Assembly (NCBI GenBank): GCA_018524725.1
Contig: JAEUWP010000402.1
Span: 186,001-250,000, forward strand
Direction of reading: 5' to 3'
DNA length: 64,000 nucleotides
From: Podaxis mareebaensis
Lineage: Eukaryota; Basidiomycota; Agaricomycetes; Agaricales; Agaricaceae
In this document: positions 1-11,739 of the stretch, piece by piece
How the letters are laid out: the number at the start of each line of letters is the position of its first letter
How positions within the stretch are numbered: position 1 is the stretch's first letter
Notes under the pieces: generated by a model
The model's database searches: none
What the model saw: only the letters and a program-made list of their open reading frames with translations
Told to the model about the DNA's origin: nothing
Translations under genes and position numbers: made by a program

Positions 1-3000
1 GCACGGGCGAGGCGAAAGGGACGATGCGTTCGATCAACGAGGATGTTGTGCGATTCGGACATGAGTTGGAAGCGCCAGTTTACGAGGAGGCTGAGTTTGT
101 ATACCGATTCGAGGCGCGTCAAGTCATCAGAGCTATTCCCACCGTCAGGACGTCAGCTTCGACATTTTCGAAAAGAGACTTTGGAACGGACCTGCGCATA
201 TCAACCTCGACCATCGCCCTGAATTCCAGAGGATTCTTCTCCGCACATTGCATAACGAGGAAACACACCAAGGACATCACCCGCCCCCCTTCCTTCTTGC
301 TTTCCCCTCCCCTACCGTCGTCGCCACCAGAGAGTATACCATGATACCAAACAACAGGCGCAACACGACCCCACTCCATGGGGCTCAACATTGCAGACAC
401 AGTAACGAGCAACTTGAACACTCTAGGCACGAACCCTTTCCTCAGGGAGGCGATAAGCTTCAGGGTTGCACTAAGAGTATCTGAAAGGTTAACCTCCCCA
501 TTTTCCTCCCTTTCCGTTTGGTCGAGGGCTGCGGTCGAGGCGGTAGGCATCATAGCAAACGTGCGTCTCTGGACGAAGTCACAGTTAAACTCCAACACAA
601 GTGTTAAAGAAATGAAATGAGTCAAGAACCCACCTTGTGCAATGAACTAGCATTGCTTCTCGCAAGGTCGTACAAATTCCTGACCTCTTCAACTCTACTC
701 TCAATCTCTTCATCGTACCACCCGTCCTCCACATCTCGACCTTTGAAGTACTCCTCAAGCCAGCGTAAGACCGTAGGCAGCCACGGTGCCCTACATACGT
801 CATGTCAAATTCTAGGCCGGAGTAAAGAGGAAGGAGTGCGCGTACGGTTTGAGTGACCTCGTCAGAAGCCTAAATTCGCGAAAGAGCATACAAAACACCA
901 TCCGTTGCATTGGTGGAATCGGCGCCGTTTTCTCCTATTCTCCGTCAACGTATCAATTGTTGAGTAAGTGAACAGCAAACGTACCTTAGCCTCAATAAGC
1001 ACAGCTATCCTCACCTCGAGCCCCGCGACAAACTTGACAAGGTTATGTCTTGCAGTTTCACTTCCCTATTACCAGTCAACACAGATACAACCTGGCAAAG
1101 TTCCGAACCCACCAAAGCAGCCGCAATCGCTGCAGACGAACTCGCGGAACCCCCTCCCGAGGCGTCCCTGATCCTCCTTAGCGCTCTCAACCTCTTAACC
1201 AACTCAAGCATCACAAGCACCTGTCCCAACGTCCCTCCCCCCTTCTCATTCTTGTTTTCGTCGCCAGGAGCAGCAGGGACATCACTCATCAAAGCAACGC
1301 TAATCATCTCTGCATCCCTCACCCACCAATCGCGCACCACACAGGCCAAAGCACACACCACGCATAACGCGTTAGCAAGAACGAGTTCGCGGGACGACGC
1401 GGCGAGCGTGAAGAGGGGCTTGAAGAAAATTTGGGGAGTGAGAGTTGATAGTGTGGTTAGCAGGGTTGTGAGAGTCGGTTGTGAGCGTGGTGGCGTTGAT
1501 TGGGATTGATAAGAATAGGAGGAAGATGAACGAGAGTGGGATGGTGTCGTTGGGGATCGGATGGAAGATAGCAACGTAGGTGGAGGTGGATCTTGGACCA
1601 AGCGCTATAGTACAGATTGTATCAGAACCTGAAGACGGGATGTAAAAAAGAGTGGATTCACGTCTGTCAAACCAGGGAAAATACGCTGGACAATAATCTT
1701 CCTCGCACTATCCGGTACCCGATTCACAACTCCGATCAGAACATGCACGATGGTCGCCCATTCCGCATTCGCAATCTACAGTCGATGTCAGCCCCATAGC
1801 CTCAAAGGCAGGAAGGGAGGAGACGCACCAGATGTTCAAGCATCTCCTCAAATGCGTCCTTCCATTCTACGCCCCTGCCTCCACCTCCACTACCAGGAGG
1901 GGAATACCACCGGCTGACAACGCCCACAGCCCACCTCACTCCCACACTCACACCTATATCCTCCGGGTAACACAAAATCTCAACTATAACCCTCGCTACC
2001 GCCTTCACCGCCTCCAGTGCTATATTTTTCTTCCCATTCCCTCTGTTCCTCCCCCCTTCCTTGTCTTTCCCCTTGTCCTTTGCTTGAACGCCGATAATAG
2101 TAACTTCAGGAATGACCAGCTCTTCAAGCAACGACACAATATGGTTCGTTAATGCTGTGCGTAGATCGTGGCGAAGCTCGTGGGGTGGTAGGGAGAGTAT
2201 CGATAAAACGCCATTGCAGAAGTGGATCACTTGTTTGGAAGAAATAGTTGCCTGCATCGCCGTCGGGAACTCAGGTGACCGGGACCAATATTCCTATACG
2301 AAGACATCCACCGAATCAACCCAAAATCCGAAACGGGGAAGGGGGAGTGAAGAGACGAACCTCAACCGCGTGTTGTAACAGCCAAATCCTCACATCCCGT
2401 TCGCACATCTCAATACAACACATCGCTGCCTCCGATAGTATCAACCTTCTCACATCCTCCGTTGTATCACTCTGCGTATCCCACTTGATATCGTATTCTT
2501 CCTCGACGGCATCCTCATCCAACGCGCCGGAGGACAGATGCTCAATGATGTCTTTGATGATTTTTACGTCACTTGAGGTTTCGTCTGGAGATTGTATCTG
2601 CGATTGCAATTGAGACGCAATAAGAGGGAGGATAGTGAACACGCCATTCGCGACTGAGTGGATGGTATCAGGCGACATTAACGTATGATTATTTTCGTTT
2701 GGTATTGTGAGCCCCCACAGCGCACTGAGTATCCTACTACGGAGGTGCAATGGAGCCAGGAGGGCGGCCTTGGTGCACCACAGACATCTCTCTGCACTAG
2801 CCAACTAGTTTCAAATCAACACAATGTTATAAATTCGAATGTAGAATAAGAACACAAACCTCGTTGGCGGGGGGCCAAGTCTTGACCAACAGCTCGAATG
2901 CATCCAACGCCAGCCACCGTTCTTCTTCTATTTTCGCTAAACCTTCATCCCCGACGCCTGAGCTAAGTGATGTAAACGGTACGAGGAGTGCCGACAACAC

Positions 3001-4155
3001 CAGACCTTCCTGGGGGAGATAAACTGAACGCAGCGTTGATATCGTTGACCCAGAGACTTGCCATAAGACTTGATGGAGATATCTCACCGAAGGTGTTGTG
3101 TGCTGTATTGCGGTGCCACCCGCAGAACCGGAGCCTAGATGCAATGCAGAGACAGAGGCAGTGGTAGAGGCAGTGGTAAACGCGGAAGTAGAAGCAAACT
3201 TGAGGGTATAAGGATAACCAGAACCAGAGTACCGCTGTTCGGTCCTCTTCGTATTGGACCCCGCCATCGTCGCCAACGACACCGCGGATCCTGCCCCTAT
3301 CCCAACTCCAGAGGTCCCCGAGCCAGAGATCGTGCTCCCCAAAGACGACATCGTTGTCTTCGTGAATGGCAAATACATCTGTCTCCCAGACCCACTTGCT
3401 CCAGTCGTCATCGTATCCCCATGTTTCCCCTTCCCACAAGAATGTCCGAAATGATCAACAGACCGTGTGGCCCAACATGCCCTTAATACATCTTCAGCGA
3501 ACTTCCGATTCTCGTCAACAGCAACCTCACGTGCGTGCTCCACCACTTGCTTGAAGCCGAACCTAGCTGCGAGGCGTGAACCCGGTTTGGGCGTTTGTGA
3601 CCGCGAAGGTGGACGAACAGGTACCGACGCGGATGTGGACGCGATAGCAGGTAGGAAGGAAGTAGATGAAGACGAGGCCGATGTCGATTGCTGGTGATGA
3701 AATGGTGGTATAGGTGGAGGTGGGAGAGGCCCAGATGACGGCGTAACAGTTCCAGATGCAGGAGGTGTAGTAGACCTCCCAGTAGCCATAAGCACATGCT
3801 GGCGTATATAATCCCATCTCGCCTGCGGGGGTGACGGCAAGGGTCCAGAATCAGGCGACCCAGGTCTCGTTGAAGTGGTATTCAAGAACGGCAGAACTTT
3901 TTTTGCCTTGGGCTGCTCTGTGTGGGCTGCTGGTGCTGGAGGCACATCCTGTATGGGGCTGGACGTCAAGTGCTCCCGGCCGTCGGGGGAGGTGATCCAC
4001 GGCTGAACCTGAGTTTGGTGTTCAACTTGTTCGTCAAGTTGTGTGAGAATATTGGTTGGCTGGTCAGCACGCTTTCCAGATGGTTTTAGAGAGTCTAGAG
4101 AGAACAGACGCCTCGGCGTTGGTTTTCTGATTTCGCCGGCCTGTTGTTGGTTCAT
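1..4155 (-). CDS. Large helical protein, tentatively UNC80-like (copy A, open, runs off the left edge)
   Basis: A multi-exon gene on the minus strand whose ATG is at 4155-4153. Exon 1 (4155-2860) starts MNQQQAGEIRKP and is Ser/Pro-rich, with short conserved blocks WDYIRQH and FGFKQVVEHA. It is followed by exons 2804-2361, 2269-1829, 1775-1685, one from 1604, and smaller exons down to the window edge. Introns are 50-90 bp with GT-AG ends, for example 2859-2805. One intron ends in TATAG at 1605, which avoids an apparent stop just before RLVQDPPPPT. The downstream exons look like alpha-helical repeats. From family memory, the order of blocks (RLVQDPPPPT, then IFFKPLFT, then FLVMQCAEK, then WRFQ) resembles a basidiomycete UNC80-type protein, but I cannot confirm this. 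Unlike copies B and C, this copy keeps a Trp codon (3474-3472) in the block RACWATRSV. The 3' end is off the window, so integrity is only shown for the visible part. Confidence 0.6.
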
Positions 4156-4552
4156 AGCAGGCCATGACGCACACAATGTCGAGCTCTTGCGAATTGACGT
4201 GATAAGTTATTATGTAATCAGCGTAGAGGCGCGCTTGAATCAGACAAACTATATACACCTCCTTAAATGCGCCAGGGGAGCGCCGTTTCTCAATAAGTCT
4301 TCAAAGGTAGTATAGGAGCAACCCACACCGCACAATTCAAAGAGTGGATGCATAGTCCTAATAACTAATAACTAATAATTAATAATGGTCACAAATCCCA
4401 AGGCAATGACAGCTCATCCCTACCGTAGGGTCGCATGTAGTACCAAGCCTTTGCCTGCACAAGCAAGGCTTTGTTGCTGCCGTGTGCAAGGACGTAACGC
4501 TTTCCCTCGGATTCTCTAAATATATTTTGATTTAGCTGAGGGCTACGGTCGG
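4156..4552. other. Spacer between copy A and N1
   Basis: No gene is visible here. The segment holds an AT-rich run of short TAATAACTAATAA-type repeats at about 4358-4387. Diverged versions of the same spacer lie upstream of copy C (about 25424-25716). It is therefore part of the duplicated unit and probably carries the promoter of copy A. Confidence 0.5.
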
Positions 4553-6373
4553 TCAAATGGATGATTTTATGGCGCCAGGCTTTGGGTACCTGTTGGATTT
4601 AATAAACAACCAATCCGTCAATGACCATGGGCTTAGTGACGATCTTGAATATACCTTTTCAGGAAACCTCTCAATGTCGTCTACCTGCAGCACGCTGGCC
4701 TCCAAATCCACGTTCCCTACTAACTTGAACAGATGTTGCACTGCTGTCAAGTAGGTCACGCCCTCTATTTTCAATCGTCTGCGCCACTGAGCCACCATGT
4801 TGCCATCGTGCCCCTCTAACTTGCAAGTTAGTCGTCCGGTTTGAACCCCGATATCGAAGTCACATACCCTCATTAGTACCAGCAATTGATAAACGGAAGA
4901 GTGTATCGACGCACGCGGAATAGAACTGATTATAGATATCGCGTGTCTCGACGCAAAAACGTTGGGTCGATCTTGTTGCATCACGTAGAAAAATCGGCAA
5001 AGGACGTATGGTAAAACCGTAATTAGATAGGCTGTCCAGTAGGGCACACCTCTACCCCGAGGACGGAATGGAGGTGGTTGAGGGCTATGTAAACCGCCGC
5101 CGGCGAAAAGTTGAGGATTGGACAATAAATCGGGAGATGATTAATGTTCCACATGCTGTGGAAAAGGACGAAAAGCAACAACAGGTCCTGGGAAGGACGT
5201 CTTTAGGAATTTGTTGCATTATGATAATGTAGATCCGATCCAAGGTTGAAAGTAGGTTAGCCAGGCAAATTTTGCTGCTAGCCTTTCCCCCTTCCAGTAC
5301 TGACTCGAGCTGTTCTTCACTTCCAAATGCACCAGGACTCTGCGCAATATGGATAATGAGACTTTCCACATAGAGGAATAGGCCTCCCGATCGAAGAGCG
5401 AGCTGGCGAATCATCTTCTCGGATGGCACACGATTGCCTTAGGCAGGTTATACTTCGCCTGGATCATTTTGAACCCAGCTCGAACATATGCTTCGATATC
5501 CTGATCCGCGTCACGAGAAACAGGAAGTGTCAGTCGCCAGCAGATCTCATCAATCCGTTCCGACGAGAAGGCAGCCACAATATGGGGTTCCGGCCGGCTG
5601 TAGAACACCCATAAGAAGGGAATGGTCCACTGAACAACAGAGGTAGCGACAACCTCGATGATAACGCGCTGAGCATCCTGGCCATCGCACCCATCAAGGC
5701 CATCGACTACGATGATGCTTTCGCCAATCTCGTGGTCCTGACTAATTGTTGGCACAAACTTCGTCGGATTGTTCCACCCATTAGTTTGCGAGAAGAAGAA
5801 TGACGCCCCCAGCCTATCATCCATACATTTAACATAGGTCTGAGCGAGCGCAGACTTCCCAACTCCAGCAGGCTCCTATAGCCGCAACACGCGAGCCCGG
5901 GATGCTTCCCAGCCACCAAGGCTCCAGCCAGTGACTTTACTAATATACTCCTCGCGAGTACCGGGAAGGCATTGTGGTGGATTGCGTGCAGAAGAATCAT
6001 GTATCGCTTCTGGCGTTAATGCTTTTCGTAGCAAGTTGAAACCTCTATCCTCTGTAATCCAAACGTTGGTGTGTTGGAATCTGAGACTCACGTGGTATAC
6101 AGTCCATGAAATGTCCAAGCGCGTTCGTGCCACTAGTTATCCCTTAGCCACAAAAGGGCAACCCTTTCCATTGTTCCATTTCTTATAAAAAACCTAGAAT
6201 ATCTACTTGCAAACTTTGTCCTTTTGCCTCCCAATACACTCTATCCTAGATCCTTCAACATGATGTCAGTTTTCTTACGCCATCCAGTTGATACCCACTG
6301 TCAAAACTGTGAGCATTAATATTTATGAAATAGCCATTGGCCACAAAGTTACGGCTGTTTGGGAAAAAAAACC
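4553..6373 (-). pseudogene. N1: broken, kinase-less NACHT gene
   Basis: This is a degenerate copy of the NACHT half of the N family, closest to N6. The short first-exon motif (FFPNSRNF) is readable near 6360-6310 but is not in frame with an ATG. In the NACHT part a TAG replaces the Gln codon just before the P-loop (about 5880), and the P-loop core PAGVGKSALAQT follows. About 48 codons between the FVPTI block and the Walker B strand are missing. The Walker B reads VVDGLDGCDG, with the usual Glu changed to Gly, and frames shift at about 5430 and 5820. The gene continues through the exon-2 donor (about 4873) into a shortened linker exon ending near 4640. No kinase domain follows, because copy A begins about 400 bp further on. 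Nonsense, deletion and Walker B loss make a functional product unlikely. Confidence 0.85.
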
Positions 6374-6798
6374 ATTAGAGGGCAGAGGAGATTGAAGTAT
6401 GTGAGCGGAAAAAGCTGTGAGTGTGGAACAGCGGTAGAACGTCAAGACCCGAAGGACAAGCATATTGCGAAGGTGGGGACACCTTCAGCGTACGTCATGT
6501 CCGACCACCGTCCTCACCAGGCACTGCTTGCCATATCACCTTTTATTGGCGCAGGCATTAAATAGCTGGGGAATCCGTTGGTGCTGACCGGTTTTGGTTC
6601 GCAAACGGTTGCATAGGGGTGCTAGCCCCATCGACATCATGACTGACATGATTGCAGACCAGTGCTCGGATTTTGTATTTGGCCTGGGTCCATACTCAAG
6701 TATGATAGACCATGAAATCTGCATTCTAGTGCCTCAGAAAACATGCGTATCTGGAGGATGGTACGTAGCGAATTGTCCTAAGTGTGCAAGCATCCTAC
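6374..6798. repeat. N2-N1 spacer, repeated inverted at 32051-32520
   Basis: This non-coding spacer separates N2 from N1. Its reverse complement matches the N5-N6 spacer at about 32100-32520 over most of its length, for example the shared string CTTCGGGTCTTGACGTTCTA. It shows that the N2-N1 and N5-N6 pairs were copied as one block. Confidence 0.7.
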
Positions 6799-9700
6799 TC
6801 AGTAATGTAAAACCATGCTATAGCTGCAATGATTCAAGCAGATCAACAACTGAACTACGTGTTCGATATTCTCAGATACACGTACCCTTTTGAGGATTTT
6901 CTCGACACCCTTCAGATCAACGAATGCTTCAGCACGTTGTAACATCGCATGCCGCCATTTCTCGTGCACCAGACGATCCTTGGCATCGTCATACTCATTC
7001 CTAAGTCCCATGAACTCTGGTCTCTGTAGTATTTGTGTGCAGGTCGGTCGATTTTCGGGATCTCGTGCCCAGCAGGATGTCATCAAGTCCCACATTGCAT
7101 CATCGATCCGGTCGATATCCAGCTCTGGCCTTCCCTGTGGTCGAGTTGGCAAGACATCTTCAGACAGCCACTTCATCACTTGGTGGTCTGATGTGCGATC
7201 ATAAAACGACGTCTGCCGCGTCATGATCTGACTCTCCTGAGTGCAAGTAACATTCCAGAATTTGAAAGCGCCCATACCTCGTAGCAGGTCATCCCAAAAG
7301 CCCACACATCACTCGCTAAGCTTGGGCGGGGGTCTCCGTTCCATAGTTCAGGAGCTGCACCGGGGGGTACATCATATGTCACCTTTAGTATTTTCTCATT
7401 CCCAATAGTTGACAAAGTGAAGCCTGTGATACAAGCTCTCCCCGAATCATTCACAATAATGTTTTTCTGTGTTGCCTCTGAATTAGGGCGCAGAAACAAC
7501 GTGGTGAGAAAATGAACCAAAGTACCCCTTTAAGATCACCATGAACTATCCCTTTACTATGGATATATTCGAGACCACAGGCAACATCATAAATCTTGGA
7601 ACAAATGGAATCAGTCAAGCATGTCATAACATAGGAAGGAATGGCACTCACGAGAGGTTTGCGATTCACAAGAGGTTTGGCTTGCAGGTATCTAGTGAGG
7701 TTGCCATTGGTCATCCAGGGGGACACGAGGCAGATCGGTCCACCACTTGGGTTACCAAGGTAATGAAAGCCATAGAAAGGTACAATGTTGGGGTGGTGAA
7801 GCTGCCCCCATAGAACAGCTTCATTGTGAAAACACTGGGGGCAGGTTAATAGTTGACCAGAAACACACGGGATAAAGAAACGAACCCAGAGTATATCTTT
7901 ATTGTCCGACGAGTTCAAAAACCGCATGACCTTCAAGTAGAGGCTCTGCTTGCCACAGCGACCTCGATAAACATCATAGAAGCCTTCACTGGCAGCTACT
8001 TCCCCCAAGATGATGGTGTTTTTCGTCACATAGCACTGAGGGAAAAGCATCGAGATCTTAGAGAGCCTACAAAGCATGCGGAGAACGAGCTTCCGGAAGC
8101 CGGGTGCTGCAGGTCCCGATTGTATATATGTCTGCAAACAGTGAGACTCCGTACCTCAAAGATTCGCAAGTCTTTGATACTTACGAAGCATAAGTAGTCT
8201 ACCATCCATTGCGCTCTATAGTCCTGCAGGCCCAGCAATGTTTTTCTTCTCTCCTTATTCTTCAGTACCTCGGTGAGTATTCCCACGAGGTCCGTGATTC
8301 TCGATATCTGATCAGTAAGATATTCAGTATGGACTGAGGTGTTTGGAGCTGAACACTACCTCATCTTGTGCAGGCTGACTTGTCTTACTACCATGTCGGA
8401 AGACATCAAACTTTCTCTTCAGGGCTGTTAAAAATCCACCTTGCTGGGTTGTGGGGTCTGGCCTGACAACATTTGTGCAATCGGAATTGGTGCAGTGAGA
8501 CGGGTGGATGGTTTTGGGACACCGGTTTTTGGATTTCTGTGCAGTGAAGTTGGAGCCTTCAGGACTGGTGGCTCCTGCAACATTGGGTTGTATCTTCCCA
8601 ACGAATGCATCCGAATCGTAACGAAACTCATTGCAGAATTTGATAACAAGGTCCCAGTTGATGCATGAAAGTCGTTGCAACACATCATCCTCGAGTTCGG
8701 CACTCCCTGCCGATGCAAAGCAATGCCACAGTGCTATTGAATAGATTTGATCCTTCATTTCTTCTCGGGAACTGGGCCACTGAGCCAGCATGTCAATACT
8801 GTACTCGCCTAGGGTACAAGTCAGTCATCCAGTTCCAACCCTGGCATCAACTTCACGCACCCCCATTAGTACCAGTGGCTGATGAATGGCAGAGTACACG
8901 GATACATGCAGAGTAGAACCGGCTATAGATATGTTGCGCCTCAACGCAAAACTGTGGGGTCGATCTCGTGATGTCACATAGGAAGTCACTAAATGACGCA
9001 TGGTAAAATGATATATGGCCAGGCTCTGACATATCTACCTCGACGACAGAATGAAGGTTGTTGAGAGCAGCGTAGATGGTCATTGGCGAGAAGTTAAGGA
9101 TTGCGCAATAAGCAAGGAGAGAGCCGGGGCCGCCGGGGCCCGTTGCGTGGTGAAGGTGGACGAGGAGGAACAATAATGTAGTGGGAAGGATCTCTTCTGG
9201 GACTTGCTTCATTACGAGAATGTAGAATTGATCCAAGTACCATAGTGGGTTAGCTGAACGATCATTGTTATTTCTCCCCGCTTCCAGCACCAATTTGAGC
9301 TGTTGATCAGGTCCAAATAGACCAGGACTGTGGGCGATGAATCTGATAGCACTCGCTGGATAGACAAACAATCCTGCTGATTGGCAAACGAGCTGATGAA
9401 TGTCATCCTCTGATGGCCAGGTGATCGTCGCAGGGAAGTTGTACTTGGCCCGGATCATTCTGAATCCATCTCGAAGATACGCTTCAATGTCATGGTCGGC
9501 ATCGCGGGATACAGGAAGTGTCAATTGCCAGCAAATCTCGTTGATCCAAGCCCCCGAGAAGGCGGCCACGATATGAGGCTCTGGGCGACTGAAGAACGCC
9601 CACAAGAAGGGGGTGCTCCGCTGAAGAACAGAGGTGGTGACGAGCTCGACGATAATGCGTTGGGCATCCTGGCCATCACATTCATCTAGGCCGTCGACTA

Positions 9701-10314
9701 TAATGACGTTTTCATCAAATTTGCGACTGTCACGACCCAACTCTCCGAGTGGTTTCACCAGCAGCTCTCGAAACTGCATGTCGATCGACTTTTCGAGGAC
9801 AAAAGGATCGCGTGCGATTACGGTGTCGACAAGGTCACGGTAAGCCTCGGATTTGGTGGCAAGTTGATAGACAATGGTCGGCACGAATGTCTTTGGATCG
9901 TTCCATTCATTGGGTCGCGAGAAGAAGAAGGATGCGCCGAGTTTCTCTCTCATGTGTTCGGTACAGGTCTGTGCAAGTGCGGACTTCCCAACACCGGCGG
10001 GGCCGTGCAGCCATAATACACGGGCCTGTGGTGCTCTCCAATGGCCAAGACCCCAGCCGGTGATATTGCGGATGTGTTCCTCACGAGTACCTGGAAAGCA
10101 ACCCGGGCGATTGGGTGCGGATGAATCGTGCATTGCTTGTGGCATCGACGCGTTTCGTAGGGCTTCGAGGCATTTGCCCTCTGCGTGCTCATGTCTTTAG
10201 ATCACCTTTCTTCAGGTCATCCAGCTGACACTCACTGGGGAATTGCGTTTCGCTGTGAACGGCAATAAATGGACCATGGGCTACAAGATTATGGCTGTTT
10301 TGAAAGAAAGACAT
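6799..10314 (-). CDS. N2: NACHT-ATPase fused to a C-terminal protein kinase domain (NLR-like)
   Basis: Eight exons with matching phases give 1,048 codons: 10314-10236, 10180-8861, 8808-8360, 8307-8185, 8131-7652, 7594-7526, 7466-7278 and 7236-6799. Residues 1-27 are a short motif exon (MSFFQNSHNLVAHG). NACHT follows, with Walker A GPAGVGKS at about 86-93 and Walker B IIVDGLDECD at about 186. A winged-helix-like region and a linker lead to a kinase domain from about residue 700. The kinase has beta-3 Lys in LYLKV (about 724), an alpha-C block EAVLWGQLHHPNI, catalytic loop HGDLK (Asp about 837), APE and SDVWAFG. The usual DFG is GFT, so the metal-binding Asp is missing. HGD instead of HRD is common in Agaricomycete TKL-type kinases. 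By family knowledge NACHT proteins are nucleotide-switched receptors, so a signalling role in non-self recognition or fungal defence is inferred. A kinase at the C-terminus replaces the usual WD40/ANK/TPR sensor. Confidence 0.85.
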
Positions 10315-10664
10315 TGAGAGAGCGGTGGAATGTTGGAGGATGTGACCGGGAGCAGGCGGTGGGTGGTAGAGGTCAAGGAAGACACGAGGCCCCTAAGCTG
10401 TTGGCTCACAGCATGCCATGATGCAATGATGCACAGGCAGCTGCCGAGCGCTAAGCGCTGAGATCTGAGAACTACAGTAGCAGCTTCAGTAGCGATCATG
10501 TCATGCCGATCATCACTTCTTTGCCCACCACCTTCAAGTCACGAGACGGGATTCCGAAATGACGGTCTCCCAATACCTTTTCGCGCTAAGACTTTTTGTC
10601 CATAAAAACGCAAAATGTGTTAGCCCTTCCCCTGACCAAAATACAACTCCCCGTTGACCTAACG
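10315..10664. promoter_or_regulatory. Divergent N2/S2a promoter segment
   Basis: This 350 bp segment lies between the N2 start codon and the plus-strand S2a ATG. It contains the block GAGCGCTAAGCGCTGAG near 10447. About 70 bp further on is a block (CGATCAT ... CACTTCTTTGCCCACCACCT, near 10493-10530) that is repeated upstream of N3 (about 19680-19710) and N7 (about 39730-39765). Conservation of short blocks in an otherwise non-coding spacer suggests shared regulation of the two divergent genes; this is an inference. Confidence 0.45.
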
Positions 10665-10960
10665 ATGCCTTCAGAAAATGCGGTGAATGCTATTCCAACT
10701 GGCCACGGTGGCATTGCCAACCTTTCCCTTGCTTCCTCAGACGATAATCCTACCTCTCTTCTGTGAAGTTCTGCCAGCGCGAGGTCGTGAGGAGGTCGGG
10801 GCTGGTGATGTATCCCTTAATGCTTGTCGCGGAACATAGTGGTAATCTCGGACCCCGCACAGGCTACATATCTGCGAGGGGGACACAAGCACCTCGCGCA
10901 GCGCAAACCTACGAAGTCATTGGCCTCCAGACTTAACAACGGATTCATATTGTGATACTT
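10665..10960 (+). pseudogene. S2a: decayed S-family copy, head-to-head with N2
   Basis: An ATG at 10665 opens a 33-codon frame with the family block PSENAVNAIP and SSDDNPTSL, then hits a stop. DNA similarity to the open copy S5 continues past the stop (SVK-CQL region, then the DPTRLEA region) with frame changes, so this is a broken copy of the same gene. I do not recognise the protein family. Confidence 0.5.
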
Positions 10961-10989
10961 GCAGCGTTGAGCGCTTGTCAATACATTTC

Positions 10990-11620
10990 CTCGGCCGCAA
11001 TCCGCCACGTTACCCCCATGGCCAACTCCCTTCGAATCTCCTCTCGGGCGGCTTCGTCAAGCAATGCGCAACAACACCTGTATACCAAGACTTCTTCTGC
11101 CAACAATGACTAGTCGTACAGGAAATTCTACTGTTTCCAAGGTGTTCGGCAGATACACGACGTCCGGTCGAAGGTTGATGAACAAATTGGTATGTCTACT
11201 CCAGCTGCCCGCCCATCGAGAACTGGTATCTTCGAATGGAGGGTAGTGTGGGCTCTTTGAAATTTGACCTGACAGATAGTCCTATAACGGGCGTCATCAT
11301 CTGTCTCACCAGGTCGCTGGCCCAGGTGTTACTGCTGGAGCCGGCAAGACAGCACCAAAGGGGTGGCGGGAGGGGAGTGCAACAAGAAACCAGGGGTGCG
11401 TTAAAAGAGAGCGAAGACGACGACGCACCAGCATATAATGAATCCACAATAGACGCCACAATGTCCGACACCATATTCCCAAATCCAAAGATTTCTCCTA
11501 TCTACCCGTATTCTCTTGCGCAACCGTCATTCGACACACCGCGTACCTTGCTCTCTCCATCTCTGCCAAAGCCACCTTTATGTTCGCCACCCCTACTCTA
11601 CGTAGACCTCGCATAAGTCC
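10990..11620 (+). repeat. R2: repeated fragment, possibly relic coding sequence
   Basis: This segment is repeated at 40250-40800 and, in part, at 34840-35500. Readable peptide blocks on the plus strand include SSRAASS (about 11045) and VRQIHDVRSKVDEQI (about 11140), the latter matched by VREIQDARLKVDERI at about 40375. A second block around 11250-11340 reads KFDLTDSPITGV. Frames are interrupted. The peptide-level conservation suggests a former exon, but I cannot name the protein. Confidence 0.4.
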
Positions 11621-11739
11621 TTACTAACGATTATCTTTGCGCGGTTCCGCGGCTAAGTGACTCCTCGTCCGGAACAACTGTAACAATTGCTCAGACTGGC
11701 TCCCAAACGGGCAGCTTTCTACCCAAAAACCATTTCATT

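Larger units (their letters stand above)
4850..10480 (-). repeat. Left arm of a 5.6 kb inverted duplication (N2-N1)
   Basis: This arm, N2 plus spacer plus N1 with the upstream segment of N2, corresponds in reverse complement to 28490-34020 (N5 plus spacer plus N6). Similarity includes introns and spacers, not only exons. The arms are separated by about 18 kb. Confidence 0.75.

Noticed and set aside
1045..1509. Long plus-strand frame opposite copy A (also 22327-22791)
   Set aside because: It is antisense to a phase-consistent exon of the A gene, and its counterpart is not preserved in copy B.
1560..1690. Apparent in-frame stop in copies A, B and C just before RLVQDPPPPT
   Set aside because: All three copies have it and it reads TATAG directly before the exon. 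A GTATTTTCC donor 80 bases upstream makes this an intron end, not a lesion.
4358..4387. TAATAACTAATAA array as a possible microsatellite or origin
   Set aside because: It is only about 30 bp long and shortened in copy C; a simple low-complexity run is the easier reading.
6374..6798. Possible extra exons of N2 in the spacer
   Set aside because: The spacer matches 32051-32520 as DNA but no frame is conserved between them.
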